A stretch of 64,000 nt of DNA from an uncultured Flavobacteriales bacterium (GTDB lineage: Bacteria > Bacteroidota > Bacteroidia > Flavobacteriales_D > Sanyastnellaceae), in assembly GCA_938085425.1 (NCBI GenBank), contig CALKGQ010000011.1, positions 62,001 through 126,000 of the forward strand, read 5' to 3'. A program made the position numbers and the translations under genes. How positions within the stretch are numbered: position 1 is the first letter of the stretch; every line of letters begins with the position of its first letter. This document shows positions 54,506-61,751 of the stretch, in pieces. The notes beneath the pieces are model-generated. The model saw nothing but the letters and a program-made list of their open reading frames with translations, was not told the DNA's origin and did no database searches.

Positions 54506-54967
54506 TCAAATGTGTTGGGGCTTCACCCTCCATTTGGCAGGGAGGTGAAGGATGGTTTCTTCGGAAAATTGTCGTTGGTTGTCCAACTGCCAGCTGCGCA
54601 CGTGGTGTGTGCCTTCTGGCTGCACGCTGACGATGATGTAACTGAAAAACGGAAGCGCCACGGCCAAGTCGTGCTCGCTTGGAATTGCTGGATGGAGCGG
54701 GTGGCTGTGGTACACGCCAAGAAGGGTCATCCCTGTCTTTGCCGCATGGCGTTCAGCGCGCATGTAGTCGAGGTCGGAGATCAAGAACCTTCTTCTCTGG
54801 TCGCCTTCTTTGCGGTTCTCAACCGCTGTGGAGGCCAAAATCCGGCGTTCTCCACCTTCTTCATGGCCATAAAAAAAGCCACAACATTCGTTGGGGAAAG
54901 CGCGCTCGGCATCTTTTGTCATTGCCAGGAGGGCGTCTTGCCCAAGGTTCATTGGGAGAAACATCAT
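54506..54967 (-). CDS. JAMM/MPN+ metalloprotease (Mec+/QbsD-like)
   Basis: 153 residues. The zinc motif is complete: Glu27 in FPNECCGFFYG, His87 and His89 in VYHSHPLHP, Ser97 and Asp100 in IPSEHD. Prokaryotic JAMM proteases of this size act on ubiquitin-like sulfur carriers, either freeing cysteine from a CysO-cysteine adduct (Mec+ of Mycobacterium) or trimming a masked C terminus (QbsD). Either or both roles fit this operon. The ATG at 54967 or 54964 overlaps the cysM stop (ATGATGA), giving translational coupling. Confidence 0.88.
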   Translation of the reverse strand: MMFLPMNLGQDALLAMTKDAERAFPNECCGFFYGHEEGGERRILASTAVENRKEGDQRRRFLISDLDYMRAERHAAKTGMTLLGVYHSHPLHPAIPSEHDLAVALPFFSYIIVSVQPEGTHHVRSWQLDNQRQFSEETILHLPAKWRVKPQHI

Positions 54968-55896
54968 GGCAGAAGTTGCTGGATCACTTCACTGTACTTG
55001 CCCGCATCGTCGGCGAGGACGGTCACAATGACCCCCTCTTCCAATTCTTGGGCCAATTGGGCAGCTCCGGCGAGGTTGGCGGCGGAAGACGGACTGACGA
55101 GCAGCCCTTCTTGACGGGCCACTTTTTTCAGCATCTTGTAGCTCGCTTGTGTGGAAACTGGTCGGGTTTGGTCGGGGACCGTAGCGTCAAAAATGGCAGG
55201 TACTTTGGCCGTTTCCAGATGCTTCCAACCTTCCAAGCCGTGCAAAGCGGTTTCGGGCTGGAGCGCAACCAATTCGATGTTTGCGTTGCATTCTTTCAGC
55301 CGCCTCCCTGTGCCAGTGAAGGTGCCAGTGGTCCCCAATCCCGCAACAAAATGCGTCACCTTGCGATGGGTTTCCTCCCAAATTTCTACACCCGTGTGGT
55401 GGTAATGCGCCTGCCAGTTGGCGTCGTTGCCGTACTGGTCCACGTAATGGTAAAGGTCGGGCTGCTTCAGGGCCATTTCCTTGGCCACCTCTTGCGCCCC
55501 GTCTGTGCTTTCGAATGGGCTCGTCAGCACCAAATCCACGCCAAGGGACCGCAGGATGTGTTTGCGTTCTTTGGAGGCATTTTCTGGCACACACAAGGTC
55601 ACAGGGATGCCACATGCTGCAGCGAAGATGGCGTAGGCGATGCCTGTGTTTCCCGATGAGGCATCGAGAAGCCTGCGGCCACGCAGCGCTCCTGAAGCTG
55701 CGGCGTTCCAAAGCATGTTGTAGGCGGGACGGGCTTTGACACTTCCGCCCAATTGCTGCCATTCCAACTTTGCAAGGATCTGCACCTTTGGATTGGCGCT
55801 CAGGGAGTCCATCCGGTACAAGGGCGTTTGGCCCACATGCCAGCGCAGTTCATCCAGCTTGGCAAGTCGGGTGTCGAGGATTGGAGTGGTCATCAT
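54964..55896 (-). CDS. cysM: PLP-dependent cysteine synthase (CysM-like)
   Basis: 310 residues. The PLP Lys is Lys54 in LGGSVKARPAYNM; SSGNTGIAYAIFAAACGIP binds the substrate carboxylate and GLGTTGTFTGTGRRL the PLP phosphate. The RPAYNM context and a later DQTRPVS segment (Arg about 245) resemble M. tuberculosis CysM, which prefers O-phosphoserine and takes sulfur from CysO thiocarboxylate; that alignment was made by eye. Co-location with a carrier, JAMM protease and E1/rhodanese protein supports thiocarboxylate-dependent cysteine synthesis. Preceded by a Cys-codon leader and terminator. ATG at 55896 or 55893. Confidence 0.9.
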   Translation of the reverse strand: MMTTPILDTRLAKLDELRWHVGQTPLYRMDSLSANPKVQILAKLEWQQLGGSVKARPAYNMLWNAAASGALRGRRLLDASSGNTGIAYAIFAAACGIPVTLCVPENASKERKHILRSLGVDLVLTSPFESTDGAQEVAKEMALKQPDLYHYVDQYGNDANWQAHYHHTGVEIWEETHRKVTHFVAGLGTTGTFTGTGRRLKECNANIELVALQPETALHGLEGWKHLETAKVPAIFDATVPDQTRPVSTQASYKMLKKVARQEGLLVSPSSAANLAGAAQLAQELEEGVIVTVLADDAGKYSEVIQQLLP

Positions 55897-55904
55897 AGAG
55901 GTAC

Positions 55905-55937
55905 AAAAAAGAAGCCCCCGTTACGAACGGAGGCTTC
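55905..55937 (-). terminator. Intrinsic terminator in the cysM operon leader
   Basis: The minus-strand RNA forms a 12-bp stem, GAAGCCTCCGTT paired with AACGGGGGCTTC (one G-U wobble, 3-nt CGT loop), followed directly by U6 (55910-55905). It lies between the Cys-rich leader ORF and the cysM ATG, only 8 nt from the latter, so it controls readthrough into the operon. Confidence 0.88.
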
Positions 55938-55990
55938 CTGAGGTTGCGATTTCAAAGGGAAATCATTCGCGCATGTGCAGGAGGCTCCGT
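55927..55990 (-). promoter_or_regulatory. Antiterminator helix of the cysteine attenuator
   Basis: ACGGAG and TCCTG (55990-55978, inside the leader ORF) can pair with CAGGA and CTCCGT (55940-55927), giving two stems of 5 and 6 bp around a small internal loop. The 3' arm consumes the 5' arm of the terminator (55937-55926), so the two structures exclude each other. The 5' arm begins 8 nt after the last of four Cys codons. This is the expected geometry for release by a ribosome stalled on Cys codons. Confidence 0.7.
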
Positions 55991-56034
55991 GAAGGGAGAC
56001 AACAGCAACACCATGCATTGGGTCGAATGATCAT
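55963..56034 (-). CDS. Cysteine-rich leader peptide (23 aa, four consecutive Cys codons)
   Basis: ATG at 56034 opens a 23-codon frame that begins MIIRPNAWCCCC and stops with TGA at 55965-55963. The Cys run is TGT TGC TGT TGT (56010-55999). Cys is rare in proteins, so four in a row in a short frame placed between a promoter and an attenuator strongly suggests a sensor of charged tRNA(Cys). The ATG is 4 nt after a -7-like box, implying a leaderless mRNA, as for the polycysteine attenuator ORFs described in mycobacteria. The peptide itself probably has no function. Confidence 0.8.
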   Translation of the reverse strand: MIIRPNAWCCCCLPSRSLLHMRE

Positions 56035-56038
56035 GTCT

Positions 56039-56069
56039 TGAAGATAGGCCACCGTTGCGACGTGCGCAA
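56039..56069 (-). promoter_or_regulatory. Promoter of the cysteine leader and cysM operon
   Basis: Minus strand: TTG (56069-56067), 20-nt spacer, then TATCTTCA (56046-56039), AGAC, and the leader ATG at 56034. The -7 box has TAnnTT but differs from the consensus in the last two bases. It lies in the gap after the rodA stop at 56101. Confidence 0.5.
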
Positions 56070-56100
56070 GCTTTTTAGAGACAACCGGATCTTTGGGTCC

Positions 56101-57420
56101 TCAGCGCAAGACCACAAACCGTTCGGCATCGAGCCTGAGAAGAATGCCCAAGAGAAGGGTGAATCCCATCAGAGAAGACCCGCCATAGCTGAAGAATGGC
56201 AGGGGAATGCCAATGACCGGGGCAAGTCCCAACACCATGCCCACGTTGACCAGAAAGTGAAGGAACAAGATGCTGGCCACGGCGTAGGCATAGATTCGGG
56301 TGTAGGCGGAACGTTGTCGTTCTGCCAGGTGAAGCACACGGAGGATCAGAAAGACAAAGAGCAACACCACACCTGAACTGCCTAAAAACCCCCATTCTTC
56401 GCCCACAGTGCAAAAGATGAAATCGGTCTCTTGTTCTGGGACGAAGCCATAGGCCGTCATCGGGCCTTGGGCCCAGCCTCTGCCAGTCCATCCTCCAGAA
56501 CCGATGGCAGCCTTGGCATGCCGAATGTTGTAGTCGGCGTCGGGGTTGTCTACGTCAATGCCAAAGAGGACGTGGATCCGCTCCCGCTGGTGCTTCTTCA
56601 AAACGTTCTCCATCCCGAGGTGAAGACCCACGGAAAACACCATGCCACCCAAGAGCAAGAGTGCACCCCATCTGGTGGCCGTACGTCGCTTTCTGGGCAA
56701 GGTGGCGGCACGGGCGATGGCCACAGTGGTGGCGCCCAGGGAGGCCAAGGCAAAGAGGTACCACCAAAAGCCAGATCCTTCGCCCAAAAAGGGGTACCAG
56801 CTCTCCGAGGCGCCGAACAGGATGGTCAAAACAGCGAGCACGATTCCTCCCACCCCAACGAGCAGCACGTTGCCACTCAGGCCCTCCCGGTACAGCACAA
56901 ACACGAAACCCCCGAAGACCAGCACCGTCCCGGCATCGGGTTGAAGCAAAATCAAGCCCGCCGGCATGGCGATGAGGGCCAAGGTTTGAAGTCGCGTGGC
57001 CATGGTTCGCCATGGCCGGCCATCTCGACTCAAGAACCAGGCGAGCATGAGGGCTGTGGCCGTTTTGGCAAATTCACTCGGTTGGATGCCAAAACTGCCC
57101 ACCCCAAACCACGACCGGGCCCCTCCAACCTTCTTCCCGACCACCAAAACTGCCATCAACATCAACAACACCAGTGCGTAATGAAGCACAGAAGTCCGAA
57201 TGTAGAATTCTCCCTCCACCGCCAAAAGCCCCACCATCAAGACCGAGCAGACCCCCATCCAAATCAATTGCTTGCCCGCCTTTCCGCCCAAGTCCCAGAC
57301 GACCTCAGCTTCTGCGGTCGCACTGACGATGTTCAACCATCCAAGCACAACAAGCAGCACCATCGTGAGCAATGTGGGCCAGTCCAAACGGGACAAGATG
57401 TTCAATGCGCGGCTGCTCAT
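56101..57420 (-). CDS. rodA: SEDS peptidoglycan polymerase RodA
   Basis: 439 residues, about ten membrane helices. Family motifs include ARSWFGVGSFGIQPSEFAK, LLQPDAGTVLVF and the terminal PLPFFSYGGSSLMGFTLLLG. RodA polymerises glycan strands with its partner PBP2 during elongation. Its ATG overlaps the mrdA stop (ATGA), and it ends the mreBCD-mrdA-rodA cluster. An extended periplasmic loop (AATLPRKRRTATRWG to ERIHVLFGIDVDNPDADYN) lies in the middle. Confidence 0.94.
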   Translation of the reverse strand: MSSRALNILSRLDWPTLLTMVLLVVLGWLNIVSATAEAEVVWDLGGKAGKQLIWMGVCSVLMVGLLAVEGEFYIRTSVLHYALVLLMLMAVLVVGKKVGGARSWFGVGSFGIQPSEFAKTATALMLAWFLSRDGRPWRTMATRLQTLALIAMPAGLILLQPDAGTVLVFGGFVFVLYREGLSGNVLLVGVGGIVLAVLTILFGASESWYPFLGEGSGFWWYLFALASLGATTVAIARAATLPRKRRTATRWGALLLLGGMVFSVGLHLGMENVLKKHQRERIHVLFGIDVDNPDADYNIRHAKAAIGSGGWTGRGWAQGPMTAYGFVPEQETDFIFCTVGEEWGFLGSSGVVLLFVFLILRVLHLAERQRSAYTRIYAYAVASILFLHFLVNVGMVLGLAPVIGIPLPFFSYGGSSLMGFTLLLGILLRLDAERFVVLR

Positions 57421-59261
57421 TGGGCAGGTGTGTCAGGCTCAAAATCTGGGTCCAGAGGGTAGGTGGCCCCCAAGATTTTTGACTCGCGCTCGCGGGTTTG
57501 AATGTCTCCTTGGAGGTATTGCTCCACCAAAAGTCCTGCAATGGGCGCGGCCCACTCTCCACCTGCTCCTGCATTTTCAACGTATACACTCAAGGCAATT
57601 TGCGGTTCTTCGCGGGGTGCAAACGCCATGAACACGCTGTGGTCTGCACGGCCAGGGTTTTGGACGGTTCCTGTTTTTCCGCAAGTGGTGATCCCACGGG
57701 TGTAGGCCATCCGTCCTGTGCCCGATCGGTCTTCAATGACACGTTGCATGGCATCGAGAACGGGCTCAAAGTGATGTTCGTCGACCCCCACCTCACGTCG
57801 CTGTTGAAGTTCCTCAGGCTTTCCCTTGCCACCAATGTCCCGCACCAGGTGAGGTTCCATGTACCATCCCCGGTTCGCCATGATGGCGGCAAGGTTCGCC
57901 ATGTGCATGGGGGTCGTCAGCAGCTCACCTTCGCCAATGCTGATGGAGTAGATGGTTCGGAACGTCCAATGCCTGCGTCCATAGATGTTGTTGTAATAGG
58001 TGGAGTCTGGGACCAAACCAGCCCTTGTTCCAGGAACGTGCCCTCCCAAGTTGCTGCCAAATCCAAAATCTTTGATCCTGTTGGTCCACCAGCCCATGCC
58101 CAGGCGGGCGTTGTCGAATTTGTCGAGTTTGGGGTGCTGGTTGACCATGCGCCTCATCACATCATAGAAGTAGGGGTTGCAGCTGTGCACGATCGCACGT
58201 CGCAGGTCGTCCTGGGTGTGGGCCCCGTGGCAACCGATGACGTCCCTGTTGCAGACGATGTGGGTCCGAGGGGAGATGACCCCTTGTTGAAGTCCAATCA
58301 ATCCTTGCACCATTTTGAAAATGGACCCGGGGCGGTAGGTGCCTCGAACTGCGCGGTTGTAGAGCGGCTTCCAAGGATGTTTGGCCAAACTGTCGTAGGC
58401 CGCACCACGGCTCGTTCCTGTCAAAAGGTTCCCATTGTAGGATGGTGCTGAAACAAAGGCAAGGATTTCTCCAGTGGCGGGCTCAATGGCCACCACAGCG
58501 CCTCGCTTGCCCTCCATCAATTGCTCGGCATAGCGTTGGAGTTCAGCGTCCAGGGTCAGGGTCAAGTCGGCCCCAGGTTGCGGCATGGAATCCAGTTCAG
58601 AGAGGGTGCTTCGGACGTTGTTGCGGACGTCAACAAGGTGGTGCCGCAGACCTGGGATGCCGCGAAGGTCATTTTCGTGAAGACCTTCGAGCCCCGACTT
58701 GCCTTTGTAGTCGCCCAAACGGTACCGCGCATCTTTGTTCATGTCCTGTCGGTCCACTTCCCGGTATTCGCCCATGATCTGACTGGCGATGCCGTGGACG
58801 TTTTCACGGACCGGCTTGGTGCGAATGGACAGCCCAGGGTAGTTCCAGAGTTCGGCACTGAGTGCGGCGTATTCTTTCGCATTCAATTGCCGGAGCAATG
58901 GAGAGGCCTTGTATCTGGAGTACCGCCTTGCTTTGGACAGCCGGCGGTCCAAATCTTCTCGCTCCACTTTCAAAAGCATGGCCAGCGCATTGGTGTCGAC
59001 GTCTGCGAGTTTGCGAGGAACGACCATCAAATCGTAGCTCGGGACATTGCTCACCCACAATTCACCGTTCCTGTCCAAACATAGGCCCCTGGGAGGTTGA
59101 AGCACCTCCTGCTCCTCTGTCAGTCGTTCAGCCCTGTCTTTGTATTCGTGGGTGGTGACTTGCATTTGAAACAAGCGGATCACAAACACCAATCCTACGG
59201 CGAGGACCGTTGCCCCCACAATGCGTTGTCTGCCGGCGAGCTGAGATCGGTTCAACTCCAC
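57417..59261 (-). CDS. mrdA: Penicillin-binding protein 2 (class B transpeptidase)
   Basis: 614 residues. A single N-terminal membrane anchor (IVGATVLAVGLVFVIRLFQM) is followed by the PBP dimerisation domain. The transpeptidase domain has the SxxK motif in YRPGSIFKMVQG, SxN in VHSCNPYFYD and KTG in TCGKTGTVQNPG. It cross-links peptidoglycan with RodA during elongation. No ATG suits; GTG at 59261, overlapping the mreD stop, gives the normal length. Cluster position mreD-mrdA-rodA is canonical. Confidence 0.93.
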   Translation of the reverse strand: MELNRSQLAGRQRIVGATVLAVGLVFVIRLFQMQVTTHEYKDRAERLTEEQEVLQPPRGLCLDRNGELWVSNVPSYDLMVVPRKLADVDTNALAMLLKVEREDLDRRLSKARRYSRYKASPLLRQLNAKEYAALSAELWNYPGLSIRTKPVRENVHGIASQIMGEYREVDRQDMNKDARYRLGDYKGKSGLEGLHENDLRGIPGLRHHLVDVRNNVRSTLSELDSMPQPGADLTLTLDAELQRYAEQLMEGKRGAVVAIEPATGEILAFVSAPSYNGNLLTGTSRGAAYDSLAKHPWKPLYNRAVRGTYRPGSIFKMVQGLIGLQQGVISPRTHIVCNRDVIGCHGAHTQDDLRRAIVHSCNPYFYDVMRRMVNQHPKLDKFDNARLGMGWWTNRIKDFGFGSNLGGHVPGTRAGLVPDSTYYNNIYGRRHWTFRTIYSISIGEGELLTTPMHMANLAAIMANRGWYMEPHLVRDIGGKGKPEELQQRREVGVDEHHFEPVLDAMQRVIEDRSGTGRMAYTRGITTCGKTGTVQNPGRADHSVFMAFAPREEPQIALSVYVENAGAGGEWAAPIAGLLVEQYLQGDIQTRERESKILGATYPLDPDFEPDTPAQ

Positions 59262-59797
59262 GGGTAGGCACTGACTTTCCTGCCACCGTCTCGGTGGGGC
59301 CGATTCAACAATCCTTGCAAGAGCATGAACGCCCCCACATTGAGGGCGGTTGAAGTCACGGTTTGGGCCAAGGTCCGACCCATCATGCTCCAACCATTTT
59401 GAAGGCCAAACATCACAAGCCAGTACAATGCCACCCCAAGGGCGACGAAGATGGCATAGGGCCCCCAGCCATCTTGATGCGGATCCATCACGTGCCCCTG
59501 CCGAAGGCCTGCACGCGATTCCATGGCAGAAGTCAAGGCTGGATAGGCCATCCCCAAGGTGACGGAGGCCGCAAGGTGCATGCCCCCTGTGAAGGAGACC
59601 AAGTCAATGCACGCACCTGTGGTGGCGGCGACCAAGAGGTAGGCCATGGGCGACCACCCCACGGGCATGCGCAAGAGGCCATACAAATGAACGGCAAGCA
59701 GACCATATCCTCCCCAGAAGATGCCAAACCGAAAGACCAGAACCTGTCCGATCACCGCCCAAAAGAGCGTCCACAGCAAAGGTCCAAGTACGGTCAT
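59252..59797 (-). CDS. mreD: Rod shape-determining protein MreD
   Basis: 181 residues with five to six membrane helices (LLWTLFWAVIGQVLVFRFGI, YLLVAATTGACIDLVSFTGG, YAIFVALGVALYWLVMFG). The sequence is weakly conserved, as usual for MreD, and the call rests on topology and position between mreC and mrdA. The ATG at 59797 overlaps the mreC stop (ATGA). Confidence 0.85.
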   Translation of the reverse strand: MTVLGPLLWTLFWAVIGQVLVFRFGIFWGGYGLLAVHLYGLLRMPVGWSPMAYLLVAATTGACIDLVSFTGGMHLAASVTLGMAYPALTSAMESRAGLRQGHVMDPHQDGWGPYAIFVALGVALYWLVMFGLQNGWSMMGRTLAQTVTSTALNVGAFMLLQGLLNRPHRDGGRKVSAYPWS

Positions 59798-60594
59798 GGT
59801 GCAGTAGGAGATGAAGGGTTGGACAAACTGTCGATTCGGGCAGTCCGCGCCGACTGAAGCCAAGTCACATGACGTGCCGACAGGTACTGCGCGCCAAGGG
59901 CGATCACCACCGTTTGGAATTCATCGGCTTCGTTGCCTTCTACATCGGCGACCACGCCAACAGGGATGTCTGGGGGAAAGACACCGTCGTAGCCGGTGGT
60001 GGTCACGGTATCTCCTGGCAACACCAATTGGGCACGTGGCATGTCGAGCACCTCCGCCAACTCGACCGATCCTTTTCTGGAAACGAGCCTTCCTGCAGCG
60101 CCTTGGTTCCCCATTCTCACGCTCCATTGCGCCTTGGGGTGCGCCAGGGTCAGCACCAAGCTTTCATGGGCAGTGGTGTCGACCACCTTCCCTGCGGCAT
60201 GGCCCAGGGACACAATGCCTGCGCCAGGGGCAAGGCCGTCACGTCCCCCTCGGTCGAGGACCATCCATGGCGATTGTCCCCATCCGGGGCTTCGCAACAC
60301 CCTTGCTCTGTTGGTCTGCCAACAAGCTTGTTCTCCTCCCCTGAGCGCCTCGATGTCTGCCCGAAGGCGCACATTCTCCGCCATGACCAAGCGGTTCGTC
60401 TCTGAAAGCTGGGCCCAATCGGTGGCATTCCCCAGGGCATTCATCCAAGAACCGGTGAACCACATCGACCATTGTGCCATGGCGGTGCGGTGATGGCTGT
60501 AGGTGGTGTTCATCCAAAACAACGCCACTCCCCAACACGCCAGAAAGAACAGCCAGCGTTGGGTGCGTGCGAGAAGGTCCAGGAGATTTCGCAC
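59794..60594 (-). CDS. mreC: Rod shape-determining protein MreC
   Basis: 266 residues. One N-terminal membrane helix (WLFFLACWGVALFWMN), a short coiled coil (TNRLVMAENVRLRADIEALR) and a periplasmic beta-barrel domain with DRGGRDGLAPGAGIVS and the GDTVTTTGYDGVFPPDIPVG motif typical of MreC. It links cytoplasmic MreB to the RodA-PBP2 synthase. It starts 10 nt after mreB. Confidence 0.92.
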   Translation of the reverse strand: MRNLLDLLARTQRWLFFLACWGVALFWMNTTYSHHRTAMAQWSMWFTGSWMNALGNATDWAQLSETNRLVMAENVRLRADIEALRGGEQACWQTNRARVLRSPGWGQSPWMVLDRGGRDGLAPGAGIVSLGHAAGKVVDTTAHESLVLTLAHPKAQWSVRMGNQGAAGRLVSRKGSVELAEVLDMPRAQLVLPGDTVTTTGYDGVFPPDIPVGVVADVEGNEADEFQTVVIALGAQYLSARHVTWLQSARTARIDSLSNPSSPTAP

Positions 60595-60604
60595 GGCCGA
60601 TGGA

Positions 60605-61630
60605 TCAGTTGCGCATCAAAAAGGGGAAGCGATCGATGTTCTTCAAGGCAATGGCGGTGCCTTTGGCCACGGCGTGCAGAGGGTCATCTGCCACGTGCAC
60701 AGGCAACTTGGTCTTGAGTGAAATGCGCTTGTCCAAGCCACGGAGTTGGGCCCCGCCCCCTGCCAAGTAGATGCCAGTTTTGAAGATGTCCGCCGAGAGT
60801 TCAGGCGGGGTGTTCTCCAAGGCGCTGTGGATGCTTTCTTCAATTTTGCTGATGCTCTTGTCCAAGGCTCCCGCAATCTCTGAGTAGGTCACCACAATTT
60901 CCTTGGGGATGCCCGTCATCAAATCCCGTCCATGGACCGCATAGTCTTCAGGAGGGTTGACCAGTTCGGTCAACGCAGAGCCCACGGCAATCTTGATTTG
61001 CTCCGCTGTGCGCTCTCCGATGAGAATGTTGTGCTGGCGACGCATGTATTCCTCAATGTCGTGGGTGAATTCATCTCCTGCAACCCGGATGTTGGTGTCG
61101 GTCACGATGCCACCCAATGCAATCACAGCAATCTCAGAGGTCCCCCCTCCGATGTCCACAATCATGTTGCCCATGGGTTCTTCGACGTCGATGCCGATGC
61201 CGATGGCGGCTGCCATGGGCTCGTGGATGAGGTAGACCTCCTTGCCGCCGGCATGCTCTGCGCTGTCTTTCACAGCCCGTTTCTCGACATCGGTGATGCC
61301 CGAGGGGATGCAGATGACCATGCGCAACGACGGGTTGAACCAAGACTTGCGCCCCGAGATCAGCTTGATCATGCCTTTGATCATCTGTTCGGCGGATTCA
61401 AAATCCGCGATCACGCCATCCTTGAGCGGACGAATCGTCTCGATGTTTTTGTGCGTCTTTCCGTGCATCTGTTGGGCCAAACGCCCAATCGCGACGACGT
61501 TGCCTGTCATACGGTCTTTGGCCACGATGGAAGGCTCGTCCACCACCACCTTGTCTTGGTAGTAGATGATGGTGTTGGCCGTGCCCAAATCCATGGCAAT
61601 CTCCTGCGTGAAAAAATCAAACAATCCCAT
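60605..61630 (-). CDS. mreB: Rod shape-determining protein MreB (bacterial actin)
   Basis: 341 residues. Actin-fold motifs: MDLGTANTIIYYQDKVVVDE (phosphate 1), VDIGGGTSEIAVIALGG (phosphate 2) and YLAGGGAQLRGLDKRI (adenosine). MreB filaments guide elongation-specific wall synthesis, so a rod-shaped cell is expected. First gene of mreBCD-mrdA-rodA. Its ATG lies 4 nt after a -7-like box. Confidence 0.97.
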   Translation of the reverse strand: MGLFDFFTQEIAMDLGTANTIIYYQDKVVVDEPSIVAKDRMTGNVVAIGRLAQQMHGKTHKNIETIRPLKDGVIADFESAEQMIKGMIKLISGRKSWFNPSLRMVICIPSGITDVEKRAVKDSAEHAGGKEVYLIHEPMAAAIGIGIDVEEPMGNMIVDIGGGTSEIAVIALGGIVTDTNIRVAGDEFTHDIEEYMRRQHNILIGERTAEQIKIAVGSALTELVNPPEDYAVHGRDLMTGIPKEIVVTYSEIAGALDKSISKIEESIHSALENTPPELSADIFKTGIYLAGGGAQLRGLDKRISLKTKLPVHVADDPLHAVAKGTAIALKNIDRFPFLMRN

Positions 61631-61642
61631 TGTCTAAAGGTA
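61631..61642 (-). promoter_or_regulatory. -7-like box 4 nt before mreB
   Basis: Minus strand TACCTTTA (61642-61635) is followed by GACA and the ATG. One mismatch to TAnnTTTG; spacing matches lpd and suggests a leaderless mre operon transcript. The remaining gap up to purH (61643-61751) shows only a weak TCACA-TGTGA inverted repeat. Confidence 0.45.
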
Positions 61643-61751
61643 GAAGCGTACCCCGCTCTTCCCGCACCAATCAAGGCGAAAGTGGGTGGATGGTTGATAA
61701 GTTGCATTTTGCCTCTTTTCCACCCAAAAGGCCCTCACAAAACCTGTGAAA

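Noticed and set aside
61643-61751. Terminator of purH
   Set aside because: Only a 5-bp TCACA/TGTGA stem is visible with interrupted T stretches; not enough to call.
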